This document shows positions 40,047 to 47,664 of a stretch of DNA of 64,000 nucleotides, piece after piece (within the stretch, counting starts at the first letter, position 1; each line of letters starts with the position of its first letter). This DNA comes from Candidatus Dechloromonas phosphoritropha (GTDB lineage Bacteria; Pseudomonadota; Gammaproteobacteria; Burkholderiales; Rhodocyclaceae), in assembly GCA_016722705.1 (NCBI GenBank), contig JADKGN010000004.1:806001-870000 (forward strand). The letters are read 5' to 3'. A program made the position numbers and the translations under genes. A model generated the notes under the pieces. The model was not told the origin of the DNA and made no database searches. It saw only the letters and a list, made by a program, of their open reading frames with translations.

Positions 40047-40448
40047 ATGCTGGTTGCCGGAATCATGAAAACGGATGTCGTCACCATCAGCCCGCTAGCC
40101 ACGGTGCGCGAGGCACTGATGCAGATGAAGGAGTACGGCGTCAAGTCGCTGGTCGTCGAAAAGCGCCATACCGGCGACGCCTACGGCCTGATCTCCTATC
40201 GTGACATCGCCAAGGCGGTAATCGCCGACGACGGCGACATCGATCTGCTCAATGTTTACGACATCGCCCAGAAGCCGGCGCTCCAGGTCTCGCAGTATCT
40301 CGAAATCCGTTATCTGGCACGACTGATGATCCAGTACTCGGCGAAAAGGGTGCTGGTCATCGACAACAACGAATTGCAGGGCTTCGTCTCGATCACCGAT
40401 GTGGTTAGCAGCCTCATCGACCGGGCGTTGCGCGAGCAGGATCACTAG
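40047..40448 (+). CDS. Stand-alone CBS-domain-pair protein (locus 1)
   Basis: A 133-residue protein consisting of two CBS motifs: VAGIMKTDVVTISPLATVREALMQM, read in parts, with YGLISYRDIAKAVI, then YLARLMIQYSAKRVLVIDNNELQGFVSITDVV. CBS pairs bind adenine nucleotides and sense energy state. It lies 72 bases after the PII-like gene and 12 bases before the next gene, so it probably belongs to the DUF1538 operon and adds a second, nucleotide-based input. A ribosome site GAAGGAG precedes the ATG. Confidence 0.85.
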   Translation: MLVAGIMKTDVVTISPLATVREALMQMKEYGVKSLVVEKRHTGDAYGLISYRDIAKAVIADDGDIDLLNVYDIAQKPALQVSQYLEIRYLARLMIQYSAKRVLVIDNNELQGFVSITDVVSSLIDRALREQDH

Positions 40449-40460
40449 GAGGCCAAGTTT

Positions 40461-40898
40461 ATGGACAGGGAAGTCCGCCGCTACCGATCCTACTTTCCAA
40501 GCTGGTGCCAGACCTTTGGCGATCACGTGCCCGATCAGGGCGGCGAAGGGCGGGCGGTCGAGTGGCTGCTCGGGGAGCGCTGCGTCGGCGCGATCGCCGC
40601 GCCCGAGATCCGCAACATGCTGATCCGCGAGCTGTTCGGCTCCAGGAAACACCGGGTGATCGTCCGGCAAGGAGCGGCACGTCTGGGCGAACTGGAATAC
40701 CGCGACGCCGAGGTTTGCGGGCACCCCGGCTACGCCGCGCTACTCGACCTCCTGGTTAACGCCGAAACGGTGCACATGTTCCTGACTTACCACCTGATCT
40801 ATCCGCCCGGAACGCGGATCATCACGGTCTCGAGCAAGGGGCCGCAGACGCTGATCTACAAGGAAACCGCTCCACTGCGAGTCAGCGTCGGCGAGTAA
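40461..40898 (+). CDS. Unknown protein of the DUF1538/PII-like locus 1
   Basis: A 145-residue soluble protein, mixed alpha/beta by eye, with no family I recognise. Notable parts are WLLGERCVGAIAAPEIRN, NAETVHMFLTYHLIYPPGT and ITVSSKGPQTLIYKETAP. It starts 12 bases after the CBS gene with a GGAGG site about eight bases upstream, so it is co-transcribed. Its position as the last gene of the locus suggests a role with the DUF1538 protein, but no activity can be read from sequence. Confidence 0.6.
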   Translation: MDREVRRYRSYFPSWCQTFGDHVPDQGGEGRAVEWLLGERCVGAIAAPEIRNMLIRELFGSRKHRVIVRQGAARLGELEYRDAEVCGHPGYAALLDLLVNAETVHMFLTYHLIYPPGTRIITVSSKGPQTLIYKETAPLRVSVGE

Positions 40899-41142
40899 GG
40901 GCGGATCCTGCTCGTCGTCGTCTCCGTCTGGCCGCTCCTCACCCTCCGTGCAGGCGCGGCAGTGAGAGAAGTGGCGTCACCCGACAACGCACCAGGCCGG
41001 CCGGTCATAACCATCATCCATGGTTTGGGTGGGCTGCCCGATCCAGCGCGACCGGGACGCTCAATCCCTCCCTGCCAAACGCTCTTCGCGTTCAAGCTCG
41101 GCATCAGATGAATCACGCTCGGCCCCCGGTCAGCGGTGGACA

Positions 41143-41420
41143 TCACCCTCGCACGGCTTCCTGGTCATCATGGATCTCGGCGACCAGCTCCTCGAGCACG
41201 TCCTCCAGGGTGAAGATGCCAAGCAGGTCACCAAAACTCTTCGACCACGACAATCAGTCGATCCCTGTTCGCCCGCAGGATATCCAGCAGCCCGTCCACT
41301 GGCTGGCTGGGTGGCACGAACAGCGGGTTGTTCCCTGGCTCGTTGAGGGTCCGGCTCAAATTTCCCCGCGCCACTTCACCGAGGATGTTTTGCAGCGTGA
41401 TGACGCGATTTATTCTGTTA
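41143..41420 (-). pseudogene. 3' remnant of a CNNM/CorC CBS-domain protein, cut by IS630
   Basis: Leftward from the IS630 border at 41420 the translation reads ITLQNILGEVARGNLSRTL, then LFVPPSQPVDGLLDILRAN and LIVVVEEF, the second CBS motif of a CorC-type protein. A one-base shift leads to GDLLGIFTLEDVLEELVAE and IHDDQEAVRG, ending at the TGA at 41143. The 5' part is missing on the far side of the insertion. A third CNNM locus was thus lost by insertion and frameshift. The stretch 40899-41142 beside it holds nothing else I recognise. Confidence 0.75.
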
Positions 41421-41428
41421 TTCCGTTT

Positions 41429-42034
41429 CTAATTCGTTAATGCATTAACGATCCACGGCCAGTGTACGATTGAGCGGACACGCTGGTGCTCTGATTCAAG
41501 GGTTTTGAGGCTCGATTCGAGTTGATCTTCAAGTGCATCGATGCTATCGAAGGCCAGGTTGTGGAAGAACTTCTCGCGCAGTTCATCCCAGAGATGCTCG
41601 ACCGGGTTGAGTTCAGGGGCATAGGGAGGCAACGGTAGCAGGTGTATGTTTTCGGGTGTTCTGAGTGCTTGGCTGGCATGCCAGCCCGCACCGTCAAGGA
41701 CCATGACGATCCGATCCATCGGATGGCGTGCCGCCACTTCGTCGAGGAATAGCTGCATGCACGGCGTATTGACGTGCGGCAAGATCAGCGAGTCAAGCGC
41801 GCCCGTATCCACATCGACGGCCGCGTAGGCGTAGGTGTATTGGTGGGTGAGCATGGCCCGGCACAACGGTCGAATGGGTTGGGGCGCCCAGGCACGACGC
41901 ACATCGTTGATGCGCCCGAAGCGCGCTTCGTCCTGAAACATCAGACGGATCGGGGTTCCTTGAGCGAAATCTCTCCGGAGTTCGGCAAGGGTGTCGGGGA
42001 GTTTTTTTCCACGCCTCCTGCGCGGTCGGATCAC
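41429..42034 (-). CDS. IS630-family transposase OrfB (catalytic half, copy 1)
   Basis: DDE_3-type catalytic domain: LMFQDEARFGRINDVRRAW (first D), MVLDGAGWHASQAL (second D) and PELNPVEHLWDELREKF (Glu). Homology starts at KKLPDTLAELRR, right at the A-run; residues before that are frame shadow. With seven A, a +1 or -2 shift or polymerase slippage is needed to fuse the halves. Confidence 0.85.
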   Translation of the reverse strand: MIRPRRRRGKKLPDTLAELRRDFAQGTPIRLMFQDEARFGRINDVRRAWAPQPIRPLCRAMLTHQYTYAYAAVDVDTGALDSLILPHVNTPCMQLFLDEVAARHPMDRIVMVLDGAGWHASQALRTPENIHLLPLPPYAPELNPVEHLWDELREKFFHNLAFDSIDALEDQLESSLKTLESEHQRVRSIVHWPWIVNALTN

Positions 42035-42485
42035 TTTGCGGATGTCGCTTGTCTGGCGCCAGCTTGCGCCAACCGTTGCGATGCAGCACGTTGTAGGCGG
42101 AGGACAGCGCCATCGGGCGTCCCAGCGCTTTCTCCAGGGCCGGCTTGATCTGACTGATGACCAATATACCGCCCTTGGCCGCTTGGTCGAAAAAGGGTTT
42201 CAACAGTTCGGCTTCTTGCGCTCGGGTGAAATTCTCCCGGTGGCGCCCGCCTCGTGCAGGTTCCGATTCACCGCCTACCCGATGTCCAGCCAGAAACGCG
42301 TTGCGTAATCGTGAGGCCCAACTGAGCGAAACGCCGATCACCGCGGCGGTCTGCTCAAGATTCAACCCGTAGCACAACGGCAGAACAACCGCTTGGGCCT
42401 GGCGCAGTTGTTCCACACTCTTGGCTTCTTTGACAATCTTCAGCGCCTCCGCTACCGACCCCTCTCCCTTGAACAGCCTTCCCAT
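41793..42485 (-). CDS. IS630-family transposase OrfA (copy 1)
   Basis: The N-terminal half carries the paired helix-turn-helix typical of IS630: VEQLRQAQAVVLPLCYG with LEQTAAVIGVSLSWASRLRN, and FFDQAAKGGILVISQIKPALEK with MALSSAYNVLHRNGW. True homology ends at EAWKK, at the A7 run; the codons after that (TPRHPCR onward) are an out-of-frame tail. A frameshift is needed to reach the catalytic half. Confidence 0.85.
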   Translation of the reverse strand: MGRLFKGEGSVAEALKIVKEAKSVEQLRQAQAVVLPLCYGLNLEQTAAVIGVSLSWASRLRNAFLAGHRVGGESEPARGGRHRENFTRAQEAELLKPFFDQAAKGGILVISQIKPALEKALGRPMALSSAYNVLHRNGWRKLAPDKRHPQSDPTAQEAWKKTPRHPCRTPERFRSRNPDPSDVSGRSALRAHQRCASCLGAPTHSTVVPGHAHPPIHLRLRGRRCGYGRA

Positions 42486-42548
42486 GCCACACCTCAGATC
42501 TCATTGAGATGCACTTATTATTGCTTAATTGGTGTGGAAATTGAATTA

Positions 42549-42848
42549 GACGATCACTTCGTCACCCGGCCTGACGAATACGGTGATCGCCGTGAAGATC
42601 GCCTGCGTCGCGCCGGCGGTGACTGTCACCTCGCTGTCGACATCGAAATGCGCCCCATACAGGCTGGCGACATTGTCGACGATAGCCTGGTACAGCCCGG
42701 GCATGCCGGCCATCGGCGCGTACGAGTTGCGCCCGGCCAGCATGTGACGGTGCATGGAATCGAACAGAGCCGGTTCGGCCTGGAAATCGGCAAAGCCCTG
42801 CGACAGGTTGATCGCCCCGCACTCGGCCGCCAGGCGCGACATCACCAA
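42549..42848 (-). pseudogene. 5' fragment of a methionine-type aminotransferase (paralogue of 49032-50186)
   Basis: VMSRLAAECGAINLSQGF, FQAEPALFDSMHRHMLAGRN and TVTAGATQAIFTA follow the intact aminotransferase at 49-50 kb almost residue for residue. The fragment ends at GDEVIV, where IS630 copy 1 begins, and lacks the first 20 residues, where it is joined to an mtnA fragment. About 100 residues remain; the PLP lysine is absent. Confidence 0.9.
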
Positions 42849-43007
42849 CCGTCGCTGCTGCGCCAGTTGCCTGGCAGTGATGATGTCGCCAACCCGGCCC
42901 TTGACGTCACACCCGGCTGGCTGACCAAGGCGGTCATCACCGAACTCGGCGCCGGCCCGGCGAGCGACAACGGATTGGCGGTGCTTCTATCCGGAGGCCG
43001 CTCATGA
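42843..43007 (+). pseudogene. 3' fragment of a second mtnA
   Basis: QPSLLRQLPGSDDVANPALD and VTPGWLTKAVITELGAG correspond to the C terminus of the intact mtnA at 58726-59814 (LSALRQLPASEDVANPAFDV). The fragment ends with its own TGA at 43005-43007 and, as in the intact locus, overlaps the start of the next aldolase gene (ATG at 43004). Confidence 0.9.
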
Positions 43008-43019
43008 CTGATTCCGTTT

Positions 43020-43604
43020 CTAATTCGTTAATGCATTAACTATCCACGGCCAGTGTACGATTGAGCGGACACGCTGGTGCTCTGATTCAAGGGTTTTGAG
43101 GCTCGATTCGAGTTGATCTTCAAGTGCATCGATGCTATCGAAGGCCAGGTTGTGGAAGAACTTCTCGCGCAGTTCATCCCAGAGATGCTCGACCGGGTTG
43201 AGTTCAGGGGCATAGGGAGGCAACGGTAGCAGGTGTATGTTTTCGGGTGTTCTGAGTGCTTGGCTGGCATGCCAGCCCGCACCGTCAAGGACCATGACGA
43301 TCCGATCCATCGGATGGCGTGCCGCCACTTCGTCGAGGAATAGCTGCATGCACGGCGTATTGACGTGCGGCAAGATCAGCGAGTCAAGCGCGCCCGTATC
43401 CACATCGACGGCCGCGTAGGCGTAGGTGTATTGGTGGGTGAGCATGGCCCGGCACAACGGTCGAATGGGTTGGGGCGCCCAGGCACGACGCACATCGTTG
43501 ATGCGCCCGAAGCGCGCTTCGTCCTGAAACATCAGACGGATCGGGGTTCCTTGAGCGAAATCTCTCCGGAGTTCGGCAAGGGTGTCGGGGAGTTTTTTTT
43601 CCAC
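43020..43604 (-). CDS. IS630-family transposase OrfB (catalytic half, copy 2)
   Basis: A 194-residue DDE half identical or nearly so to copy 1: FQDEARFGRIND, MVLDGAGWHAS and NPVEHLWDELRE carry the three acidic residues. The frame opens at a GTG (43604) that overlaps the A-run, but expression through frameshifting from OrfA is more likely. Confidence 0.85.
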   Translation of the reverse strand: MEKKLPDTLAELRRDFAQGTPIRLMFQDEARFGRINDVRRAWAPQPIRPLCRAMLTHQYTYAYAAVDVDTGALDSLILPHVNTPCMQLFLDEVAARHPMDRIVMVLDGAGWHASQALRTPENIHLLPLPPYAPELNPVEHLWDELREKFFHNLAFDSIDALEDQLESSLKTLESEHQRVRSIVHWPWIVNALTN

Positions 43605-44077
43605 GCCTCCTGCGCGGTCGGATCACTTTGCGGATGTCGCTTGTCTGGCGCCAGCTTGCGCCAACCGTTGCGATGCAGCACGTTGTAGGCGGAGGACAGC
43701 GCCATCGGGCGTCCCAGCGCTTTCTCCAGGGCCGGCTTGATCTGACTGACGACCAATATACCGCCCTTGGCCGCTTGGTCGAAAAAGGGTTTCAACAGTT
43801 CGGCTTCTTGCGCTCGGGTGAAATTCTCCCGGTGGCGTCCGCCTCGTGCAGGTTCCGATTCACCGCCTACCCGATGTCCAGCCAGAAACGCGTTGCGTAA
43901 TCGTGAGGCCCAACTGAGCGAAACACCGATCACCGCGGCGGTCTGCTCAAGATTCAAACCGTAGCACAACGGCAGAACAACCGCTTGGGCCTGGCGCAGT
44001 TGTTCCACACTCTTGGCTTCTTTGACAATCTTCAGCGCCTCCGCTACCGACCCCTCTCCCTTGAACGGCCTTCCCAT
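43532..44077 (-). CDS. IS630-family transposase OrfA (copy 2)
   Basis: Same double helix-turn-helix half as copy 1, from MGRPFKGEGSVAEALKIV to EAWKK. After the A8 run the zero frame continues KNSPTPLPNS to a stop. A -1 slip on A AAA AAA would lead into KLPDTLAEL of OrfB, producing the full transposase. This copy therefore looks most likely to be functional. Confidence 0.85.
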   Translation of the reverse strand: MGRPFKGEGSVAEALKIVKEAKSVEQLRQAQAVVLPLCYGLNLEQTAAVIGVSLSWASRLRNAFLAGHRVGGESEPARGGRHRENFTRAQEAELLKPFFDQAAKGGILVVSQIKPALEKALGRPMALSSAYNVLHRNGWRKLAPDKRHPQSDPTAQEAWKKNSPTPLPNSGEISLKEPRSV

Positions 44078-44137
44078 GCCACACCTCAGATCTCATTGAG
44101 ATGCACTTATTATTGCTTAATTGGTGTGAAAATGGAA

Positions 44138-44748
44138 TGACCCGTGCACCGCCTTGATCGCCACTGCCTTGCGCACCATCGGCTCCAACGGACTTGGCCG
44201 CGGCACCGCAGGCAATGTCAGCGTGCGCACTGGCGAAGGCTTTTTCATCACGCCGACCGGCATACCCTACGCAACATTGGTGGCCGAAGACATACCGCTG
44301 ATGGCACTCGACGGCACCCATCGCGGCCGGCGCAACCCGTCTTCGGAATGGCGCTTCCATCGGGACCTCTACGCCACGCGACCGGAAGTCGGTGCCGTAC
44401 TGCACGCGCACGCGCCGTTCGCCGTCAGCCTCCCCTGCCTGCGCCACGACATCCCGCCCTTCCATTAACTGATCACGCGCTTCGGCGGCGACACCAAGCG
44501 CTGCGCCGGTTACGCCATTTTTGGCTCGCAGGCGCTGTCGACCGCAGCAATGACCGCTCTCGCAGGACGCAAGGGCTGCCTGCTCGCCAATCATGGCCTG
44601 CTGGTCGCCGGGAGCGATCCCGACGCGACACTGGTGCTGGCCTGCGAACTCGAAGACCTTTGCAAGCAATACGGGCGAGCCAGTGCTGCTGACGCCGGAC
44701 GAAATGCACCCGGTGCGGGAAGCATTTTCGCGGTACGGCCAACAATAG
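44138..44748 (+). pseudogene. Decayed second copy of the mtnB-like class II aldolase gene
   Basis: Joined to the ATG at 43004 across IS630 copy 2. TALRTIGSNGLGRGTAGNVS, FHRDLYATRPEVGAVLHAHA and LLANHGLLVAGSDPDATLV match the intact gene at 59807-60436. Lesions are the IS insertion after two codons, a TAA at 44466-44468 where the intact gene has TAC (FHYMI), and a short deletion and frameshift near 44680 before LLTPDEMHPV. The original stop is TAG at 44746-44748. Clearly non-functional. Confidence 0.92.
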
Positions 44749-44809
44749 GGTGCAAGACCAATACCGGCGCTTGTGGCAGAATGGGGTTCGATTCACGTCA
44801 GGGTCGTGC

Positions 44810-46516
44810 ATGTCCAACAAGAATATCCGTTACGGCCAGTATCTTGGGGCGGTTCGCCGCCATCACCGGCATATCAGTTACAGCGAGGTCATTTCTGCCG
44901 AACGCTCCTTGCCGAGCCGGCGCGCCACGTTGCGGCCACTGGATATCCACCGTCTGGTAACGCCTTACGTAACGGTGCGTTTCGCCGAGCAGATGCGGTC
45001 GGTAATACCGCTGGCGCTGATGCTGGTCGGCTTTCAGGCCCTGGCGTTGCGTACCACGCCGGAAGAGGCGGAGATGATCGCTCTCGGCATCAGTGCCGTG
45101 ATGATCGGTCTGATGCTGTTCATGGAAGGTGTCAAGCTGGGCCTGATGCCATTTGCCGAAAATATCGGCTTCCTGATGCCCGGGCGGTCGAGCGCCGCGA
45201 CGATCCTGGCTTTCGGGGCGATGCTCGGCACCGCCGCAACCTTTGCCGAACCGGCAATCGGTGCGTTGCAGGTGGCCGGAGCGTCCGTCTCCGAGGCGCG
45301 CGCCGCCCTTCTCAAGGCCCTGCTGGGCGACTGGGCCGGCGCCTTGGTGCTGGCCGTCGCCGTCGGCGTCGGGTGCGCCGTCGCTCTCGGGCTGCTACGC
45401 CTCATGTTCGGCTGGCAGATGAAAACCCTCGTCTTGATCATCGTTCCGGTCTGCCTTGGGCTGACCGCCTACGCCGCCGGGCAGCCCGGGCTCGAGCGCG
45501 TGCTCGGGCTGGCCTGGGATTGCGGGGCAATCACCACCGGGCCGGTAACCGTCCCTCTTGTCCTTGCCATAGGCATCGGCGTCGCAGCCTCGGCCGGGCG
45601 TGGCGAGAACCCGCTGTCGGGCTTCGGTATCGTCACGCTGGCATCGCTGTTCCCGATCATCTTCGTTCTCAGCACCGCAATCTACCTCTCCGGCGAGAGT
45701 CTGCCTCCGGTCACCGCAGTCACCCAGGTGGCGAAGGCTTGGTATGAGGAGCCGCCGGTCACCGATCTGCTCGGCGCCGCCCGCTCGATTCTGCCGCTGG
45801 TCCTGCTGCTCTTCATCGTCCAGCACTATCTATTGCGGACGCCGATCAAGCGCCGGCAGATCGTTATCTATGGCATCAGCTTCGCCTTGATCGGCATGAT
45901 GTTCTTCAACATCGGCCTGACTGCAGGCTTGGTCGAACTCGGCAACCAAGCTGGCAACAACGTGCCCTGGGCATTTTCGCCAAACCGCAAAACGGGGGCA
46001 CCGGCGCTCTACCCGCGTTTCCTCGGGCTGACCATGACCTTGGTGTTCGCCTTCTGCATCGGCTACGGCGCGACCATTGCCGAACCGGCACTGAACGCGA
46101 TGGGAATCACCGTCGAAAACCTGACCAACGGCGCTTTCAAGAAACGCCTTCTGCTGCGATCGGTTGCCATCGGCGTCGGCCTCGGAGCCGCCCTGGGCGT
46201 GGCACGGATCCTCTTCGACCTGCCGCTGGCCTGGCTGGTCGTTGGCGCCTACACCGTCGCTCTCGGCCTGACGGTTTTTTCACGCGAGGAGGTCGTCAAT
46301 CTCGCCTGGGACAGCGCCGGTGTGACTACCGGCCCGATCACCGTCCCGCTGCTTCTGGCCCTCGGCATTGGCCTGGCTGAAGCGGTCGGCGCTCCGGAAG
46401 GTTTCGGCATCCTCGCCATGTGCTCGGCGGGACCAATCATCAGCGTGCTTGCCGCCGGTCTCTGGATCGACTGGCGCAACCGCGAACCGGTTTACAGCAA
46501 CGCAAAGGGAAGTTGA
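44810..46516 (+). CDS. DUF1538 membrane protein with internal duplication (locus 2)
   Basis: A 568-residue protein paralogous to the one at 38128. It has a soluble N-terminal extension (about residues 1-60, basic: RRHHRHISYSEV) and then two repeats. Each has an AEPA motif (FAEPAIGALQVAGASVSEA near residue 146, IAEPALNAMGITVENLTNG in the second half) and a motif DCGAITTGPVTVPLVLAIG or DSAGVTTGPITVPLLLALG. The start ATG at 44810 follows CAGGG. The stop overlaps the next ATG by one base, and two PII-like genes follow in the same transcript. Substrate unknown. Confidence 0.85.
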   Translation: MSNKNIRYGQYLGAVRRHHRHISYSEVISAERSLPSRRATLRPLDIHRLVTPYVTVRFAEQMRSVIPLALMLVGFQALALRTTPEEAEMIALGISAVMIGLMLFMEGVKLGLMPFAENIGFLMPGRSSAATILAFGAMLGTAATFAEPAIGALQVAGASVSEARAALLKALLGDWAGALVLAVAVGVGCAVALGLLRLMFGWQMKTLVLIIVPVCLGLTAYAAGQPGLERVLGLAWDCGAITTGPVTVPLVLAIGIGVAASAGRGENPLSGFGIVTLASLFPIIFVLSTAIYLSGESLPPVTAVTQVAKAWYEEPPVTDLLGAARSILPLVLLLFIVQHYLLRTPIKRRQIVIYGISFALIGMMFFNIGLTAGLVELGNQAGNNVPWAFSPNRKTGAPALYPRFLGLTMTLVFAFCIGYGATIAEPALNAMGITVENLTNGAFKKRLLLRSVAIGVGLGAALGVARILFDLPLAWLVVGAYTVALGLTVFSREEVVNLAWDSAGVTTGPITVPLLLALGIGLAEAVGAPEGFGILAMCSAGPIISVLAAGLWIDWRNREPVYSNAKGS

Positions 46517-46896
46517 TGAGCCAGAGTGAAATGATCGTTCTGACCGATGCGGTATTGATCACCGCGATTGTCCAGCGTGGCAGTGCCGAAAAGGTCGTTC
46601 AGGTAGCCCAGGATGCCGGCGCTCAGGGAGCGACCATCTTTCACGCCCAAGGGACGGGCGTACGCCAGAAACGCCTCGGCATTCTCGGCCTGGCAATCAA
46701 TGCCCAGAAGGAAGTCATCTACATTGTCGTACCCACCGATCAGGCAGACAATATTTTTGAGCGTATTTTCGTCGCCGCCAAGATCGACACTCCGGGTATG
46801 GGCATCCTGTGGATGTCGCCGATCGAAAAGATGGCCACCTATGTTCCGCACGAGGTTGCCGCCCGCTTCGGCCTTCATTTCGATTCGCGGAAGTGA
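46516..46896 (+). CDS. PII-like protein A of DUF1538 locus 2
   Basis: A 126-residue PII-fold candidate: VLITAIVQRGSAEKVVQVAQ, GATIFHAQGTGVRQKRLGIL in the T-loop position, EVIYIVVPTDQADNIFERIF and GMGILWMSPIEKMATYVP. The C-terminal beta strand with a small tail is typical. No RGAEY tyrosine. It overlaps the DUF1538 stop by one base (TGATG), a sign of translational coupling. Regulation of the neighbouring membrane protein is inferred. Confidence 0.75.
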   Translation: MSQSEMIVLTDAVLITAIVQRGSAEKVVQVAQDAGAQGATIFHAQGTGVRQKRLGILGLAINAQKEVIYIVVPTDQADNIFERIFVAAKIDTPGMGILWMSPIEKMATYVPHEVAARFGLHFDSRK

Positions 46897-46903
46897 TGCG
46901 GCG

Positions 46904-47254
46904 ATGAGCGCACTCGGTCACATCGGACGCGAAATAGAGAAGAGCCTGATCACGGCGATCGTAAAGCCGGGCAGCGGCCTGAAACTACTCAAGGCGCTGG
47001 CCGAGGCCCCCGGCGTGTTGTCGGTGTCGCACCATCATGCGCGCGGCGTGGGCAAACGTCGAATGCGCACGGGACAGCTTTTTTCCAGTGAACGCGACGT
47101 TCTCATCGTGCTCACCGAGGCCGAACATGCCGACAGCGTCTTTGACCGCGTCTTCAGTGAGGGTCATATCGGCGAACTGGGGACCGGAATGGTTTTCATG
47201 GAAAAGATCTTGCGCGGACACCCGATGATGCCGCTAGACCTGGCCGATTGGTAG
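46904..47254 (+). CDS. PII-like protein B of DUF1538 locus 2
   Basis: A 116-residue protein of the same fold: KSLITAIVKPGSGLKLLKAL, SVSHHHARGVGKRRMRTGQL in the T-loop position, DVLIVLTEAEHADSVFDRVF and TGMVFMEKILR. The histidine triplet and basic KRRMR in the loop distinguish it from protein A. It starts seven bases after protein A, so the locus makes two different PII-like subunits that could form mixed trimers, or answer different signals. Confidence 0.72.
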   Translation: MSALGHIGREIEKSLITAIVKPGSGLKLLKALAEAPGVLSVSHHHARGVGKRRMRTGQLFSSERDVLIVLTEAEHADSVFDRVFSEGHIGELGTGMVFMEKILRGHPMMPLDLADW

Positions 47255-47382
47255 CAACCCTGGCCACAGCAATCAAGCCGTCAATCCGGGAACACGAACG
47301 CTCTCTCTGGCTTGGCGCCGCGTCGATTGGTGCCGCCTGTTCGCTGGCATGGCCACCGTGACAATGCCGTAGGGGAGCGAGA

Positions 47383-47664
47383 TTACTTGATCAGTGTTAC
47401 TGGCAGGCCGGTCAGCTGCAGCAGGCGCGTCGTCACCGACCCCATCAAGGCGCCTTTAATGCCGGCCAGGCCACGCCTGCCGATGAATACCTTGTCACAG
47501 CCATTTTCCTTGGCGTAGCGGGCGGCCGTCTCGGTAATCGGTCCAATAAGCAGCGCAGCGGTATCAGGAACGCCAGCCTGGTCGAGCAAGGCGCGCGCCG
47601 AGCGCAGGGGCTTCGCCGCCACGTGTTTCCTGCATGGCTTTCGATCTCGCGTTCCGGCACGTGA
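47383..47664 (-). pseudogene. Truncated and frameshifted universal stress protein
   Basis: The C-terminal half of a UspA protein: LRSARALLDQAGVPDTAALL, then RGLAGIKGALMGSVTTRLL and LTGLPVTLIK, including the G-2x-G-9x-G(S/T) ATP-binding pattern. It is most similar to the intact gene at 62185-62607. Upstream, VPEREIES, then MQETRGGEA, then PLRSARALL lie in three different frames. The N-terminal half is gone where IS630 copy 3 begins at 47665. Confidence 0.85.

Larger units (their letters stand above)
41421..42545 (-). mobile_element. IS630-family element, copy 1
   Basis: A 1125-base element starting TTCCGTTTCTAATT and, on the minus strand, TTCAATTTCCACACC. It is nearly identical to copy 2 (43012-44137). 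The flanks are TTA at 41418-41420 and TTA at 42546-42548, an apparent 3-base duplication. The left neighbour is the CNNM remnant and the right neighbour is the aminotransferase fragment. The A-run that joins orfA and orfB has seven bases here (42002-42008). Confidence 0.85.
43012..44137 (-). mobile_element. IS630-family element, copy 2
   Basis: A 1126-base element with ends TTCCGTTTCTAATT and, on the minus strand, TTCCATTTTCACACC. It is flanked by TGA at 43009-43011 and 44138-44140, an apparent 3-base duplication. It sits two codons into a duplicate mtnB-like gene. It differs from copy 1 by a few bases; the A-run between the orfs has eight bases (43593-43600), the arrangement that allows a simple -1 shift. 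Confidence 0.9.
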
